DNA of 64,000 nt from Tetragonia tetragonoides (taxonomy: Eukaryota > Streptophyta > Magnoliopsida > Caryophyllales > Aizoaceae): contig CM076144.1 of the NCBI GenBank assembly GCA_038025085.1, positions 42,815,001 to 42,879,000 on the forward strand. Reading direction: 5' to 3'. The position numbers and the translations under genes are program-made. Positions 35,245-46,362 of the stretch are shown in pieces. The notes under the pieces were generated by a model, which was not told where the DNA came from, searched no databases, and saw nothing but the letters and a program-made list of their open reading frames with translations. Positions within the stretch are counted from its first letter, which is position 1. Each line of letters begins with the position of its first letter.

Positions 35245-38200
35245 GTAACTATCTACTTCATAATATATTGACCACCGGAAAAAAATGACTGATTCACAAA
35301 CTTTGATTTTGTTTTTTGAGTGGGTGAAATTGGTTCGTGGTGTCCCTCATCATCATCACTTTGTTTGGTTGTATTTAGAACATTACCTTGAGATTTTTTA
35401 TTCTTTCTTTTCACAAAGAATTTAAATAAACATGACAAACAGGCATTTAACAAAATATGAATCCAAATATAATCTAATGATCTCAAGTGTAATTAATATT
35501 AATACAGTTATGACTTGTAAGTAAAATACGTAGCAGATAAGCAAGAACAATCATTACAGTGATTGAATTGTTTTTTCCCATGAAAACAAAATTACAACCA
35601 CTACTAAAACTGATTAGAAAGAGAAAAACAAACATAGTGAAGAAAAGATGCAGGGTGACAAATACACATACACATTTCATCAAACAGCATATTGCAATCA
35701 GAATTGATTTATTTTTGATAAGATAAGCAACCAGAATCGAACAAGTCAAAAACAATGATCAAAGCCCAAAATATCTACACATACAGAAAAAAGAAAAAGA
35801 ATCTTTTTACCAGAATTGAGAAATCGAGCGCGCGCAATTGAAGGAGAACTAATACAACCCTAGATTAATGGAACCCTTCAACAAAAGACGCAGAACCAAA
35901 TAGACTGAAGAGAAGAGAGAGACTCTAACCTGGAAGAAGAAAGTGGAAGACTTTGGAGTCTGGACTGATTGATTACTGGTAGCAAAGCAATAGCCTGGAA
36001 GAAGAAAGAAGAAAGTGTAAAGATTTGGCAGAGTTTAACAGGAAAGGAAGAGAAAGAGTGGATGGGGAAGAGACAGAGAGAATGGATGGGGGAAGGGACA
36101 GAGAGAGAAAATACAAGATTAAACAACCCAGAAGAGTGAGTTTTACATCCAAATAAACAATCTCTTAAAAATAATTTTAATAAGATATTTAATTCAATTA
36201 TATTATATTTCGTCATATATTTATAAATATATTATCAATTTTAATAACTGAACGATCAAGATTATATTTGAAGTAATCAATGGTGTAGATTTAAGATTGT
36301 GGTAGTTTGCAATAGTTGGCGATTACTATAGTGTTAACACTCTAATTAATGATATTTATTATTTGTACACTTGTTATAAAGCGGTTAAATATCAAATAGC
36401 ATGTTAATTCAAAATCAAAGTTTAAAATTTTTGATAAAGAAAAATCATAATCTATTAGTTTGTAAAAATATGGCTTCTATATATATATAGTTGTAGAGTA
36501 ATCTTCTCAACTTTTAATGAAATAAAAATAAATTCATTTGTATCGGGTCATATTATGAGTTTTATTCATTTAATTGTCTTTGTAAAAACTACGGAGAATG
36601 ATACATCCACTCACTGGATTGGTAATCTATTTTTCCTTTGTATCTATCTCTCTTCTCTATTTTCAGATTCTCTTTCCTCTATTTCCAAGAAATGACATTT
36701 AAGGTAGGAGAGAGATACATACATAGAGAATGTGAGTTGCCCATCCTGTAAGTCAACCAAACATTTTCTAAAAACTACAAACCATTAGTTATAGAACAAA
36801 TAAAATTAATTACTTGCTATACTATTTGACTTTAAGCAACAACTCAAAACCTGCAAATAATTATTTTAGTCTAGTTAGAAATTTCTCAATGGAGAGATAT
36901 TTTATACATATTAAAAAGAATAAGAGGGTGGGGAAGAATGATCAGTAACATAAAATTAGAAGTTAGATTTTACCTTCTCGATAGCATCTAAGTTTACGTT
37001 TTCATTAATAAATAGCCTATTAATTACTCCTGCAAATCAAAAGCAACATACATGAATAGTGAAAGCTAGCCTAGTCTTCAAGACTTCAACTTGTATTAAT
37101 CAAAAACTATGTGTTATATTGAATAGATAGTCACTTAGCCAGGAGGCCCTGCAATATCAATTGAAAAGCATATATCATGATTCATATCATGCACATGAAA
37201 ATAAAAATATGATGTATTATATATACGCGATAATAGTTACGTCCCAAAGTCTAGACATGAAAACACTGATCCTCTGATCGGTTTTTTTGTCATTGAATTC
37301 ACGAATCAAATTGAATAAGCTGCAATTGATACATTAAGATATATGCAATGAGGATTTCAATAAGATTTTTAAAGAATCAATCAATATATATTGAGAAATT
37401 ACTACCTTAACGAAGCTAGACGACAAACATCTTGAAATTTTGAACCAAAAGGTCAAATTTCTGAATTTTAAATTGTGCCAAAAACAAAAAGCTGGTGAAT
37501 AATATTATTTATAGAGTTGGGAGAGGGAACTACGACTAATTGGATGCGGACTCAAATTAGAATTCTTAGTAAAATTTCGAAGTTAACCATACTCTTACTA
37601 CACTTACTACTACAGACTACTGTATTATTTAAACTTTACTTTTATCACGTTAATCTTAGAATTCTAGTACCTTTTGGTTGTTTCTACCACTTTTTTATCT
37701 TATTATTTTTTGGAGTTATATTAGGATTTTCAAGAATTTTTTCATCTTATCATTTTTTTTGCAGTTGGAGTTTTACCAAGTTACTATTATCTCAAGTGCA
37801 ATTGGTGTTTTACTACGTATCATTCGTTAGTCTCTCATCAGTTTATTATTATTATTTTTTTATTTACAATATCTTATCATCAAATCCTAGCATTAATGAT
37901 TGTTTGATTATTGAAGACACCAAGGGCCGTGGGAAAACATGTCCGTGGAAAAACATGTTTTTCTTTTTCTTGTTTCATGTTTTATTGTTTAATATTCTTA
38001 TTTATATGTGACGCGTTATTAAAATTTTTATTTAGGTGGCTAAAGATATTTGCAGCCTTAATTTTATTGTTAATATTACTATTATTTTTATTTATTTACG
38101 GGAACTAACCAACATATATCTGCGATCTTACATGTTTTTCGATGTGAATTTGATGGTATAAAAGTTATTATGTTTTGAGATGTGTAGAAAATATTATATT

Positions 38201-38325
38201 TGATTACAAATATTTGACAGAGTTCTAGTATAACTTTTATAAAACTTTAGAGGTTTATCACAATTCAAAAATCCTAAACAGTAAAATTTTTTGTTTTTAT
38301 TCTCGCTTAGGGATCGGGTGAGAAT
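35245..38325. other. DNA after the truncated kinase, no kinase exon seen
   Basis: The donor at 35245 opens onto AT-rich DNA. 35800-36130 reads on the minus strand like a plant 5' leader: CT-rich runs, then CTAGGGTTGTATTAG and CTGGTAAAA as a possible donor. No protein follows it. 36200-38300 has only low-complexity frames (for example 37517-38011, Phe/Leu-rich) without recognisable domains. Confidence 0.4.
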
Positions 38326-40003
38326 GGAGCTTACAGTGAGATGGTGAGAAGGGATTCTAGCCGTCCAAACAAGCTGATCAACGGCTCAGATTACGCGTGT
38401 CATTAATGGCATGGATTGTAATTTCGCGGAACTTTGATATGTCTGACTATGTGGCCAATTTTTCTTTCTCCTTCCTCTCTCTTTCCATCGACTTCTTGTG
38501 GATGCCTGTCTGACTACCTCTTCTCTCTCCTCCATGGGAAACGAAGCTTTCTTCCTTATCCATTGCGCTACCGAGCGAGTGATTCTTCTTCCCCACAGAG
38601 GTTAGTGATGATGTTTCGTTGATTTTGTATGCTCTCATATGTTGCTTGTGAATTTAGGGTTTTGTTTTGAATTTTAATTGTGAATCTATGAGAGATCTCA
38701 AAAATGAATTATCTCACTCATTGTCTCAAATTCTGAGTTAATTCATGGAATTAGGGTTCATCTTGTCTTTGTTGTTTTTGCACTTTAATTTCTTAATAGC
38801 GTCACATAGATTTACAAATGGCTAGAATTTCCTCTCTTCTAAGTGTTTCAGTTGGTTGATTTCTATATGGCTTATTTGTTGATGAGCTCTTTGCAAATGG
38901 CTACAACAAGAATTGGTCTTGCCTGATGCAAGATACACCCCTCCATCAATACAATCTGCTATGTACACAGAAGCAGAAAGTTCTGATGCTAAATACACAG
39001 TAAGACAGAAGAGTAAAAGAAAAACTTAGGGTCAATTGTATGAGAATTCAGGGTCACTTTTAAGAGAAATTAAGATGACCTCTTAAAGTAACCCTTTGTT
39101 TTTCATGTATTCTGCAAGGGATAATCGATCTTTGTTGTGTATGACATGCCCAACTAATAATGCAATATACCCCCTTCCCCCTTGTTGCTCAACATATAGT
39201 AATTCAACTAGTGACCTAGTGTACTATGTAAGTGACGCTGGACAGTCCTACATATGACCCCTCGCTCTTGTTAAAGTGAATGGGCATTATAAGCTTCTTT
39301 GAAATTTTATAGTTCATGAAAAGAAAAGGTTTGTGTCTATCTAATTAAGGAAGATTGTGGTAAAAAAATATGTGAGTCCACTTATATATGCCTAATGTTT
39401 AACTTCTATTTGAATTGTTGGGAAGCTGATCATGTAGATGCAAAGGACTGGGATGTAGTCTTCCTTTCTCTTATTTTGCATGATGTTTTGTCTTGATGCA
39501 TTTTTTCTCTTCTTTCATAAACCAGGAGTAAAAAGAAAAAAAATGCTGGAAGAGGAGAAGGGAATCATAATGTGATTCGTGATAGGTCACAGGTGAGTGA
39601 TCATCAATGTAAATGATCGCACATGTATTTTGGATCTTTATTGAGTTAACCATTTCATGGATATTAATATGTTAATATTCCTTCTTTACGACTTGCAAAT
39701 TCCTTGACTTAAGTCATTGTGACTCTCCGTGTGATTGATTTTGTCGTGTCTTAAGGGGATTTTTCACACCAAAACTACTGCAAGCTAGCAGGCTAGTTAT
39801 TTGTTGTTGATGGATACTCATACGAGTAACACAAGATATTGAGCTGGTTTTAAGTTGTAACTTGAATTTCTTCGTACCATGGTGTTGAATTTGTTGCTTG
39901 ATTGTAGTGGTGTTGGTGATTTGACGGGAATATATATAGGATGTAAAGGACAATACAAGAATACAATTGTGATAAACAAGTCCCTATTGATATTGATATA
40001 AAA

Positions 40004-40073
40004 GCCTATTAGCTCAATTGGTAGAGCAATGTGCTTTGCACATATGAATGTAGATTCGAATCCTACATAGGCT
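40004..40073 (+). pseudogene. tRNA-like sequence (Ala-UGC-like), degenerate
   Basis: The acceptor halves GCCTAT and ATAGGC pair. The D arm is GCTCAATTGGTAGAGC. The anticodon region GTGCTTTGCAC resembles that of tRNA-Ala(UGC) but lacks some bases of the 3' stem. The T arm GTAGATTCGAATCCTAC has one A-C mismatch. A functional tRNA is unlikely. Confidence 0.6.
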
Positions 40074-40225
40074 ACAAATAATTGTCAATATCAAGTTATC
40101 AACAAATTGATATTTAGAAGTAAGAGTGAGGATCACTTTTAAAATAAAGAGGGGTCACTTATAATATTGTGCAGGGTGACTTAAAAAAAGAGGGGTCACT
40201 TATAACTATTATGATCCTAGATAAC

Positions 40226-40280
40226 AAGAACTCTGTGGAATTTGAACCCACATCTTTCTAAATTATACAAATGTAGATGT
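40226..40280 (-). pseudogene. tRNA-like 3' half
   Basis: On the minus strand a perfect T arm GTGGGTTCAAATTCCAC is followed by AGAGTT as acceptor remnant. The D-arm half is not recognisable. A GGGGTCACTT word lies about 35 bases to its left. Confidence 0.45.
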
Positions 40281-40792
40281 TCTGATTTGTAGTAACTTAT
40301 TTATACACCTAAATTTAAATCACCTGCTATGATATACGAGGTATGCACAATTGCACATTCATATGAATAACTTAGGCACTTGTTTTCCAGGCTCCTCCTT
40401 TCCATTAGCAGCCTCTCAGCTTTGACTACGCTCGGAAGCATTCACTAATGATTGATTTTTAGCAAAAACCACATGTTTCCTTTAGCTCTATAAGTTGGTT
40501 GTTGTGTAGGGCAATCCCATGAGCATGTATCTCTAAGTGCTGTAGTATGTACGATCTTTCCCATGGGAAACTGCTAAACTGCTACGATGTAAACTGCAAT
40601 AAGTTTTAAGGGGTCATTTTAAAAAGGGGGCGGGGTCACTTTAAAAAGGGAGCGGGGACACTTTTAATATTTTCCAGGGTCACATTTTTTTTCCAGGGTT
40701 ATATAAAGCATACACTAACTGAATTATTAATTATTGAGCATTCAAAAGGAAGAGGGGTCACTTTTAACCATCATGATCTATGACAAAAAGAA

Positions 40793-40860
40793 GTCTATGT
40801 AGGATTTGAACCCACATCTTTTATGCATTGCACAAATGCTCTACTATTGAGCTAATAGAC
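40793..40860 (-). pseudogene. tRNA-like sequence that folds well
   Basis: On the minus strand GTCTAT pairs with ATAGAC. The D arm is AGCTCAATAGTAGAGC, an anticodon stem TTTGT/ATAAA encloses GCAATGC, and the T arm is GTGGGTTCAAATCCTAC. Position 33 is not T, so decoding is doubtful. It lies about 38 bases right of GGGGTCACTTTTAACC. Confidence 0.6.
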
Positions 40861-41637
40861 TAAAAAAGACAAGTAGTTGTCTATAGCATATATACTAGCA
40901 TTCACAAATAGTCCCAGCAGTCTGCCAAAGGCATTCTTTTTATCCTTGAATAGTTTCCATGAACTTAACAACAAGAAGAACATAGTGCTCACAAAGGTCA
41001 TAAAGCTGATTGCACAAAGATTTGAAAATGAAATGAGGTGGGTTGAGACAAGAATCACCCAAAAGAGTGGTCATTCAGACACTTCATTAACAAATAAAAG
41101 CAATTGTCATTCAGTCAATTATAGACATATGTTTAAGGTAATTACAGACATATATTTAAGGTAGATAGGACTGCAGAATGGGTAGGAGAAACCACAGAAG
41201 TGTTTCTATTTCGTTATGTCAGATACTGATTACAAAATGCAGACCCCTATTTCAGCTGATAAAGGAGGGGAGCTAAAGATTCGCATCTCGCTACCTTCAG
41301 GGAGCAACCTTGAAACTGGATGTTCTACATCCTATGTAATCCAACATGGCAACATCCTAGGGGGAATCTTTTTTCCACACATTATCTTAAAACTATACAG
41401 GCAGCAAAGTTCACAGCTTGAGTATATTTAGCATATCAACCCACTTGATTCTCTAAAATTAACAACAGGGGTCACTTAAACTAACAACAAAGGTCAATAA
41501 ACTAACAACAATGGTCACTATAAAATAATGAGCCATTACAAAGGTCATTTTTTATTTAAACTAGGGTCACTTTTATGTTAAACATAGGTCACTTGATTGC
41601 TTACCATGCTAACTTTTTTTTTTTGTGAAATCTTAAA

Positions 41638-41670
41638 AGGCTATGTAGTATTCAAACCTGAACCTGTGAT
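41638..41670 (-). pseudogene. tRNA-like T-arm/acceptor remnant
   Basis: Minus-strand CAGGTTTGAATACTACATAGCC resembles the T arm plus acceptor of the neighbouring units; the 5' half is lost in a TA repeat. Confidence 0.35.
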
Positions 41671-42334
41671 ATATATATATAGGATGCACACGACACTACA
41701 CTAATATACTATTGCTAAAGTGACCACATCTTATAAATAGCATACAAAGTATAATGAAGTACCTCATCTGGACAATCCATGTTCGAGCATCTGCGACAAG
41801 GAAGAAGAATACCCAGGATTAAGCTACGTGCAACCTAAATTATTTTTCCTAGTGTCTGAGTTTTTTTTTGAGTAGTTTGTTTTCTGTTCATTTTCCTTTT
41901 GGGTTGAGAGCTTTATGTATACAGCTGTGTTTTAGGGAGTCTTGGAGCTGGTTATATCCAGTATGTAAAAACATATATGTTCATCTTTGGAGGTAATAAA
42001 ATCAATCTTTTATTGTCCTAGAGAAAAGGCGTAGATTTCAAAACATAGGCTTTCATTTGATCAAACACAAAACCAATGATCATTATATTGAGTCATTACA
42101 GCCTTATAGTTACAGGGGTCACTTTTTGGTTACACAAGAGTCACTTTTTAGTTTAAGTATGGTCATTTATATGTCAAACAAGGACAATGTAGTTGAACTA
42201 TCAGCAGAGTCGCAAAAAATTCAATCAAAAATGAAAATAACCTCACTAATCAAGAGTATGCATAATAGTATGTACAAATTTTCATTTAACCAGGGGTCAC
42301 TTTATAGCTTCAAATGCTGGATTTTCTTTTAAAT

Positions 42335-42392
42335 ACTACGTAGGATTTGTGACCTACACTTGTACTTATGCTATACAATTTGTGCTAATAGG
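42335..42392 (-). pseudogene. Degenerate tRNA-like unit
   Basis: Minus-strand CCTATTAGCACAAATTGTATAGC resembles acceptor and D arm, and GTAGGTCACAAATCCTACG the T arm. A GGGGTCACTT word lies about 35 bases to its left, as with the other units. Confidence 0.4.
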
Positions 42393-43894
42393 ATTTTAAA
42401 GGTAAGTGTAATAAACCAAGTACAAGTTTCAAAACTTAGACTTTTACTTAATCAAACACAAAACCAATGTTCACTATAATGAGCTATTACAGGGGTCACT
42501 TTTTAGTCACAAAAGGGTCAATTTTTAGTATAAAAAGAGTCATTTTTAGTCAAACAGGAACAATAGAGTTGAAATACCAGCATTCTCAACAAATTCAAAC
42601 CAAAACAAAAACCAAATGCTATGCTCACACTAAGCTTATGATGTAACAAGCATTTTGACAGCTAAGGACAAGCCTTTTCCTATGAATGTTTGGTTCACAT
42701 GACAACTTAACCTTTTAGGGAGGCACAATCTGTTGCAGAAACTCAAGCTCACTGTTGCATTCTTGCTTATAGAGTATACAATACTTGGGCTAGCATCAAT
42801 AGGGCTCAATTTAAGAGAGTGAGCCAACTAGACTTGTTTCCATATAATGTAGGTCACTTATGCTGAACACAGGGGTCACTCAATCTTGATTAAGACATGA
42901 CTTTAAACAAACAAAATTAAGAACTTCATGTAATTAGACAGATATCACAATGAAATCTCACCCTTAAACGTACAAACTAATACCAATCCATTTATCAATG
43001 GCATTCAAACCAGCCAAGTCTGAAAACAATTTACTTTGAAAACAAGAACAACTTGCATTTTCAATGTAGCCACAAAACAGAACACTAATTAATAATCAAA
43101 TGGAAAGAAACAAACACTATATTAGCACAATTGATCAATGACCACAAAAACCCTAACTAACAATTGAATGCAAATTGGACGTTTCATCTAATGTACAAAA
43201 AAAATCCACAACAATATGCAAGATGAAACACATACACATCGAACCACATCGAACCACATCTAGATACAAGAAAGATCAAACTAAGAGCAAGAATCAAACC
43301 TGTTGGCCTTGATTAAACATTCAAATTGTCAACTAATCCGGAAAAATAATGGCGAAAATGAGTATCAAATTTTCGAAAATCGAGCTCAAACCCTAAGCTT
43401 GAAATAAACATTCAAATCGTCGACTATACTGGTTGGTGCAATTGCATGAGGACCATTAGAGCTCGTCTTCAATGGTGGTGGAACGACGTGATGTGGAGAG
43501 AGAATGGAAAGGGGAGGGTGAGGAGAGAGAAAGGAATAGAGGCTTTTGGTGAGTGAATTGTGAAGAAGAAGCGAGAGAAAAAAAAAGACAATAACTAAAA
43601 GCACGCGAATAGATAATAAAAAATAAAAAAAGCACGCGCAAATTCAGTCCGTCAGATCTAATCGATCCAACGGCTCTCGTGACTTCTCACCTTCTCACTG
43701 TAGCCTGCCATCTTATATATATGTATTACTAATAATCTTATTAGAATTGACAATTACGATTTGTTTTTTTGATGAGATTCAAATCACAATATTAATTTTA
43801 TAATATAATCATGAATTGTGCAACGCCATATAGGATTTGCATGTAAGCAAATTAATAATTAAATATAAAGTAAATATTTTGGATAATAAAACTA

Positions 43895-44546
43895 GTGAAT
43901 TGCTATTTACCGCCCAAAAATACTCACCACCGCCCTTAGAATTTACGATTTTGCCCTTCACTCGTTTTTTTTTCCAGTTCGTAGTATCGGGCGTCTGCAA
44001 TTTCCGCCTGACCCATGGGTCGGGCATCTGTAATTTACGCCTGACCCATGGGTGAGGCGGAAATTGCAGACGCCTGACCCATGGGTCAGGCGTCTGCAGA
44101 TTCCGCCTCACCCATGGGTCAGGCGTCTGCAGATTCCGCCTCACCCATGTGGGTCAGGCGGAAATTACAGACGCCCGACCCAGTTTCTGCGAAAAAAAAT
44201 GGTCGGGCGTCTGTAATTTCCGCCTGATCCATGGGTGAGGCGGAATCAGATTCCGCCTCACCCATGGATCAGGCGGAAATTACAGACGCCCGACCCAGTT
44301 TCTGCGAAAAAAAAATTATCTCGGATGGCGTCGACGGCACTTCTTGGTCGCCGGAAGACATTTGCGGTCGTTCCTTGCTTGCCGGTGAGAGAATGTTGGT
44401 GAATGTGGGTGGGTGTGAGAGTGGGTGGGTGAGTTAGAGAGGGAGAGGGAGAGTGGGAGAAAGAAGGGTGAAAATGTGAGCGGGGGCAATATTGTAATTT
44501 CTAGGGGCGGTAGGTAGTAATTTTATGGCGGTAAATAGTAACACCC
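43895..44546. mobile_element. TIR element carrying a palindromic minisatellite
   Basis: The left end GTGAATTGCTATTTACCGCC and the inverse of the right end GGGTGTTACTATTTACCGCC match, and the similarity continues for about 65 bp (TACCGCCC, AATTTACGATTTTGCCC). An 8-bp duplication TAAAACTA flanks it (43887-43894, 44547-44554). Length 652 bp. hAT or Mutator origin cannot be settled. Confidence 0.8.
43985..44305. repeat. Palindrome-rich minisatellite
   Basis: The core word is the palindrome GACCCATGGGTC, repeated in both orientations and joined by CAGGCGTCTGCAGATTCCGCC or GCGGAAATTACAGACGCC. About seven CCATGG-centred units occur. Both strands read alike, and it gives a spurious minus-strand peptide of RRKLQTPDPWV units. 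Confidence 0.9.
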
Positions 44547-44554
44547 TAAAACTA

Positions 44555-45299
44555 ATATGTGGTAAGATACTAGATTTTGATAAGGGTTATAACTATATCG
44601 TTGCCAAATATATAAAATCAGATATAATTTTTTTAGACGTCTCAAAACAACATCAGATTCGAATCAAAGAGAAGTTTAGAACGAGATGCACATGCATTTA
44701 CATTATATTTTAAGAAATACTATTAATCTAAAAGAGGCAAATATAGAAACCTCCTAATTTTATATAAATTAAAAATATGCTTTAAAAATTAATTAAATCG
44801 AGCATATATGTATTGCTCGTACATAGCACGAGTTTGATTCATAGTATTTATATAGAGGAGACATTTTATGGCAGTATAGAATGCATCCACCTAATCGAGC
44901 ATTATCACGTGACATTAATCACGAACACTGAAACGCAAAATCATCCACCTACATAACTTAAACCAAACACTACCAACGGAACACAACACAACACAAAACA
45001 ACACATCCCTAACAAATAGGAGGAGTGATGCTTAACTAATTTAGACAATTCATACTAGGAACAATTGGGTTTTGTTTTTGACAATGAACATTGAAATTTG
45101 ATCAATGCACATCATGATGCTATTTTCTAGGAATGGAGGATGTGATATTGATTTGACAAATTTGAATGTTTGTCCACTAACTGCTTTGGCTGCAATAAAG
45201 TTGTTGCAATAAATTCAATAAGTTATGTATTAGTTATCTTAACTGCAGATTTCTACAATAAATTCCAAGTAAAAACATAATAATATCAAGGGAATAACA
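44555..45299. other. AT-rich intergenic DNA
   Basis: No gene or clear repeat seen. Confidence 0.35.
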
Positions 45300-45472
45300 T
45301 AAATAAATTCACTAAAGTCTTATTAGGCCACCCAAGTGACACAATAGGCCTTTGTAGACCATCCAAGTGAGTTTTGGTCATTCTAGAGAATCTAGACCAC
45401 CCAAGTAGTAAAAAAGGTATTGTTAGGTCACTCATATAGGCAAGTGTACCTCATTCTCTTTAAAATGCTCTA

Positions 45473-45595
<123 letters not shown>

Positions 45596-45650
45596 CCATG
45601 AAAAAAAGGTATTGTTAGGCCACTCACATAGGCAAGTGTACATCACTCTC

Positions 45651-46362
45651 AGCCATGTCAGGCCTTATAGCTAATCCAGGAAAAAAAAACAACATTTTCT
45701 TTGACGGTGTTGCTGGTAGTGTGAAGGATGAAATTAAGCGGATTACTGGGTTTGTGGAGGGTACTATGCCCATCAGGTACCTTGGAGTGCCCCTGAATTC
45801 CTCAAGAATCACTGTGAGTATGCGCAACTCTCTCATTGACAGTATCGGCAAGAAACTTCAACACTGGACATCCCAATACTTATCATATGCTGGTAAAATT
45901 CAATTGGTTAATTCAGTTATTTTTGGAATTCAAAATTTTTGGGGGTCAGCTTTCCTCCTACCTCGTGAGGTGTTGAAAAAACTGGAAAAAATGTGTAGAG
46001 ATTTTATTTGGGGCTATCATGAAGGGAAAAGAAGAACTATTTTTTTGAGTTGGCACAAAATGTGTAAGGCAAAGAAAAATGGTGGTTTAGGCATTAAGGA
46101 AGCCTTAAGTTGGAATAGGGCTATAGCATTGAAATGGATCTTTAAGTTGCACACTTCATCTGATTCGTTTTGGGTGCAGTGGACTGAAAAGTACTATCTG
46201 AAACAGAAGAACATCTAGGAAGTTGAAAGTAAACAGCTTGATTCTTGGGGTTAGAAGAAAACTTTGGGTTTGAGGGACCTCTTTGTACAGGACGTTGGGC
46301 GGCTCGAGCCAGCAAAACAACTCCTCAGTAGTTGGACTTTTGGAGGTAAATTGCAAATGAAG
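45651..46362 (+). pseudogene. LINE fragment, C-terminal RT region
   Basis: The frame from 45655 shows SGLIANPGKKNNIFF, IRYLGVPLNSSRITV, SYAGKIQLVNSVIF, CRDFIWGYHEGKRR and KKNGGLGIKEALSWN, the region that follows the FADD motif in plant L1 RT. A TAG at 46216 and one at 46252 interrupt it. It runs up to the gypsy insertion point (GGKLQMK) and continues beyond it at 56847. Upstream RT and endonuclease parts are absent. Confidence 0.85.

Larger units (their letters stand above)
39051..42880 (+). repeat. Dispersed GGGTCACT motif, at least 11 exact copies
   Basis: Exact copies lie near 39051, 40152, 40193, 40633, 40754, 41469, 41564, 42116, 42294, 42493 and 42873, mostly continuing as TTTTA or TTA. 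About as many one-mismatch forms lie between them (GGGTCAAT, GAGTCACT, AGGTCACT, GGGTCATT). All are on the same strand. Spacing is irregular, from 40 to over 1000 bp, unlike a tandem satellite. Confidence 0.85.
38326..43709. mobile_element. 5.4-kb TIR element with tRNA-like units and dispersed GGGTCACT motifs
   Basis: The left end GGAGCTTACAGTGAGATGG and the inverse of the right end GGCAGGCTACAGTGAGAAGG match, followed by shared GTGAGAAG, AGCCGT and GCGTG blocks; TIRs are about 100 bp. Both ends continue inward as CT-rich, leader-like DNA. A TIR of this length suggests a Mutator-like element, but I see no target duplication and no transposase frame. The interior holds at least eleven exact GGGTCACT words, all on the plus strand, and five tRNA-like units. 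It is annotated as one element because of the ends; the interior is unexplained. Confidence 0.6.

Noticed and set aside
37517..38011. Frame of 164 codons, Phe/Leu/Tyr-rich
   Set aside because: Composition follows AT-rich DNA; hydrophobic by base bias, no domain.
40004..40073. Functional nuclear tRNA gene
   Set aside because: The anticodon stem and one T-stem pair are damaged, and sister copies are degenerate; better as a tRNA-like repeat.
43809..44144. Frame encoding RRKLQTPDPWV repeats
   Set aside because: By-product of the palindromic minisatellite; both strands give similar peptides.
45310..45330. CACTA-superfamily call for the element with CACTAAAG ends
   Set aside because: CACTA elements make 3-bp target duplications; here the immediate 3-mers differ, while a 10-bp flanking match fits a Mutator-like insertion better.
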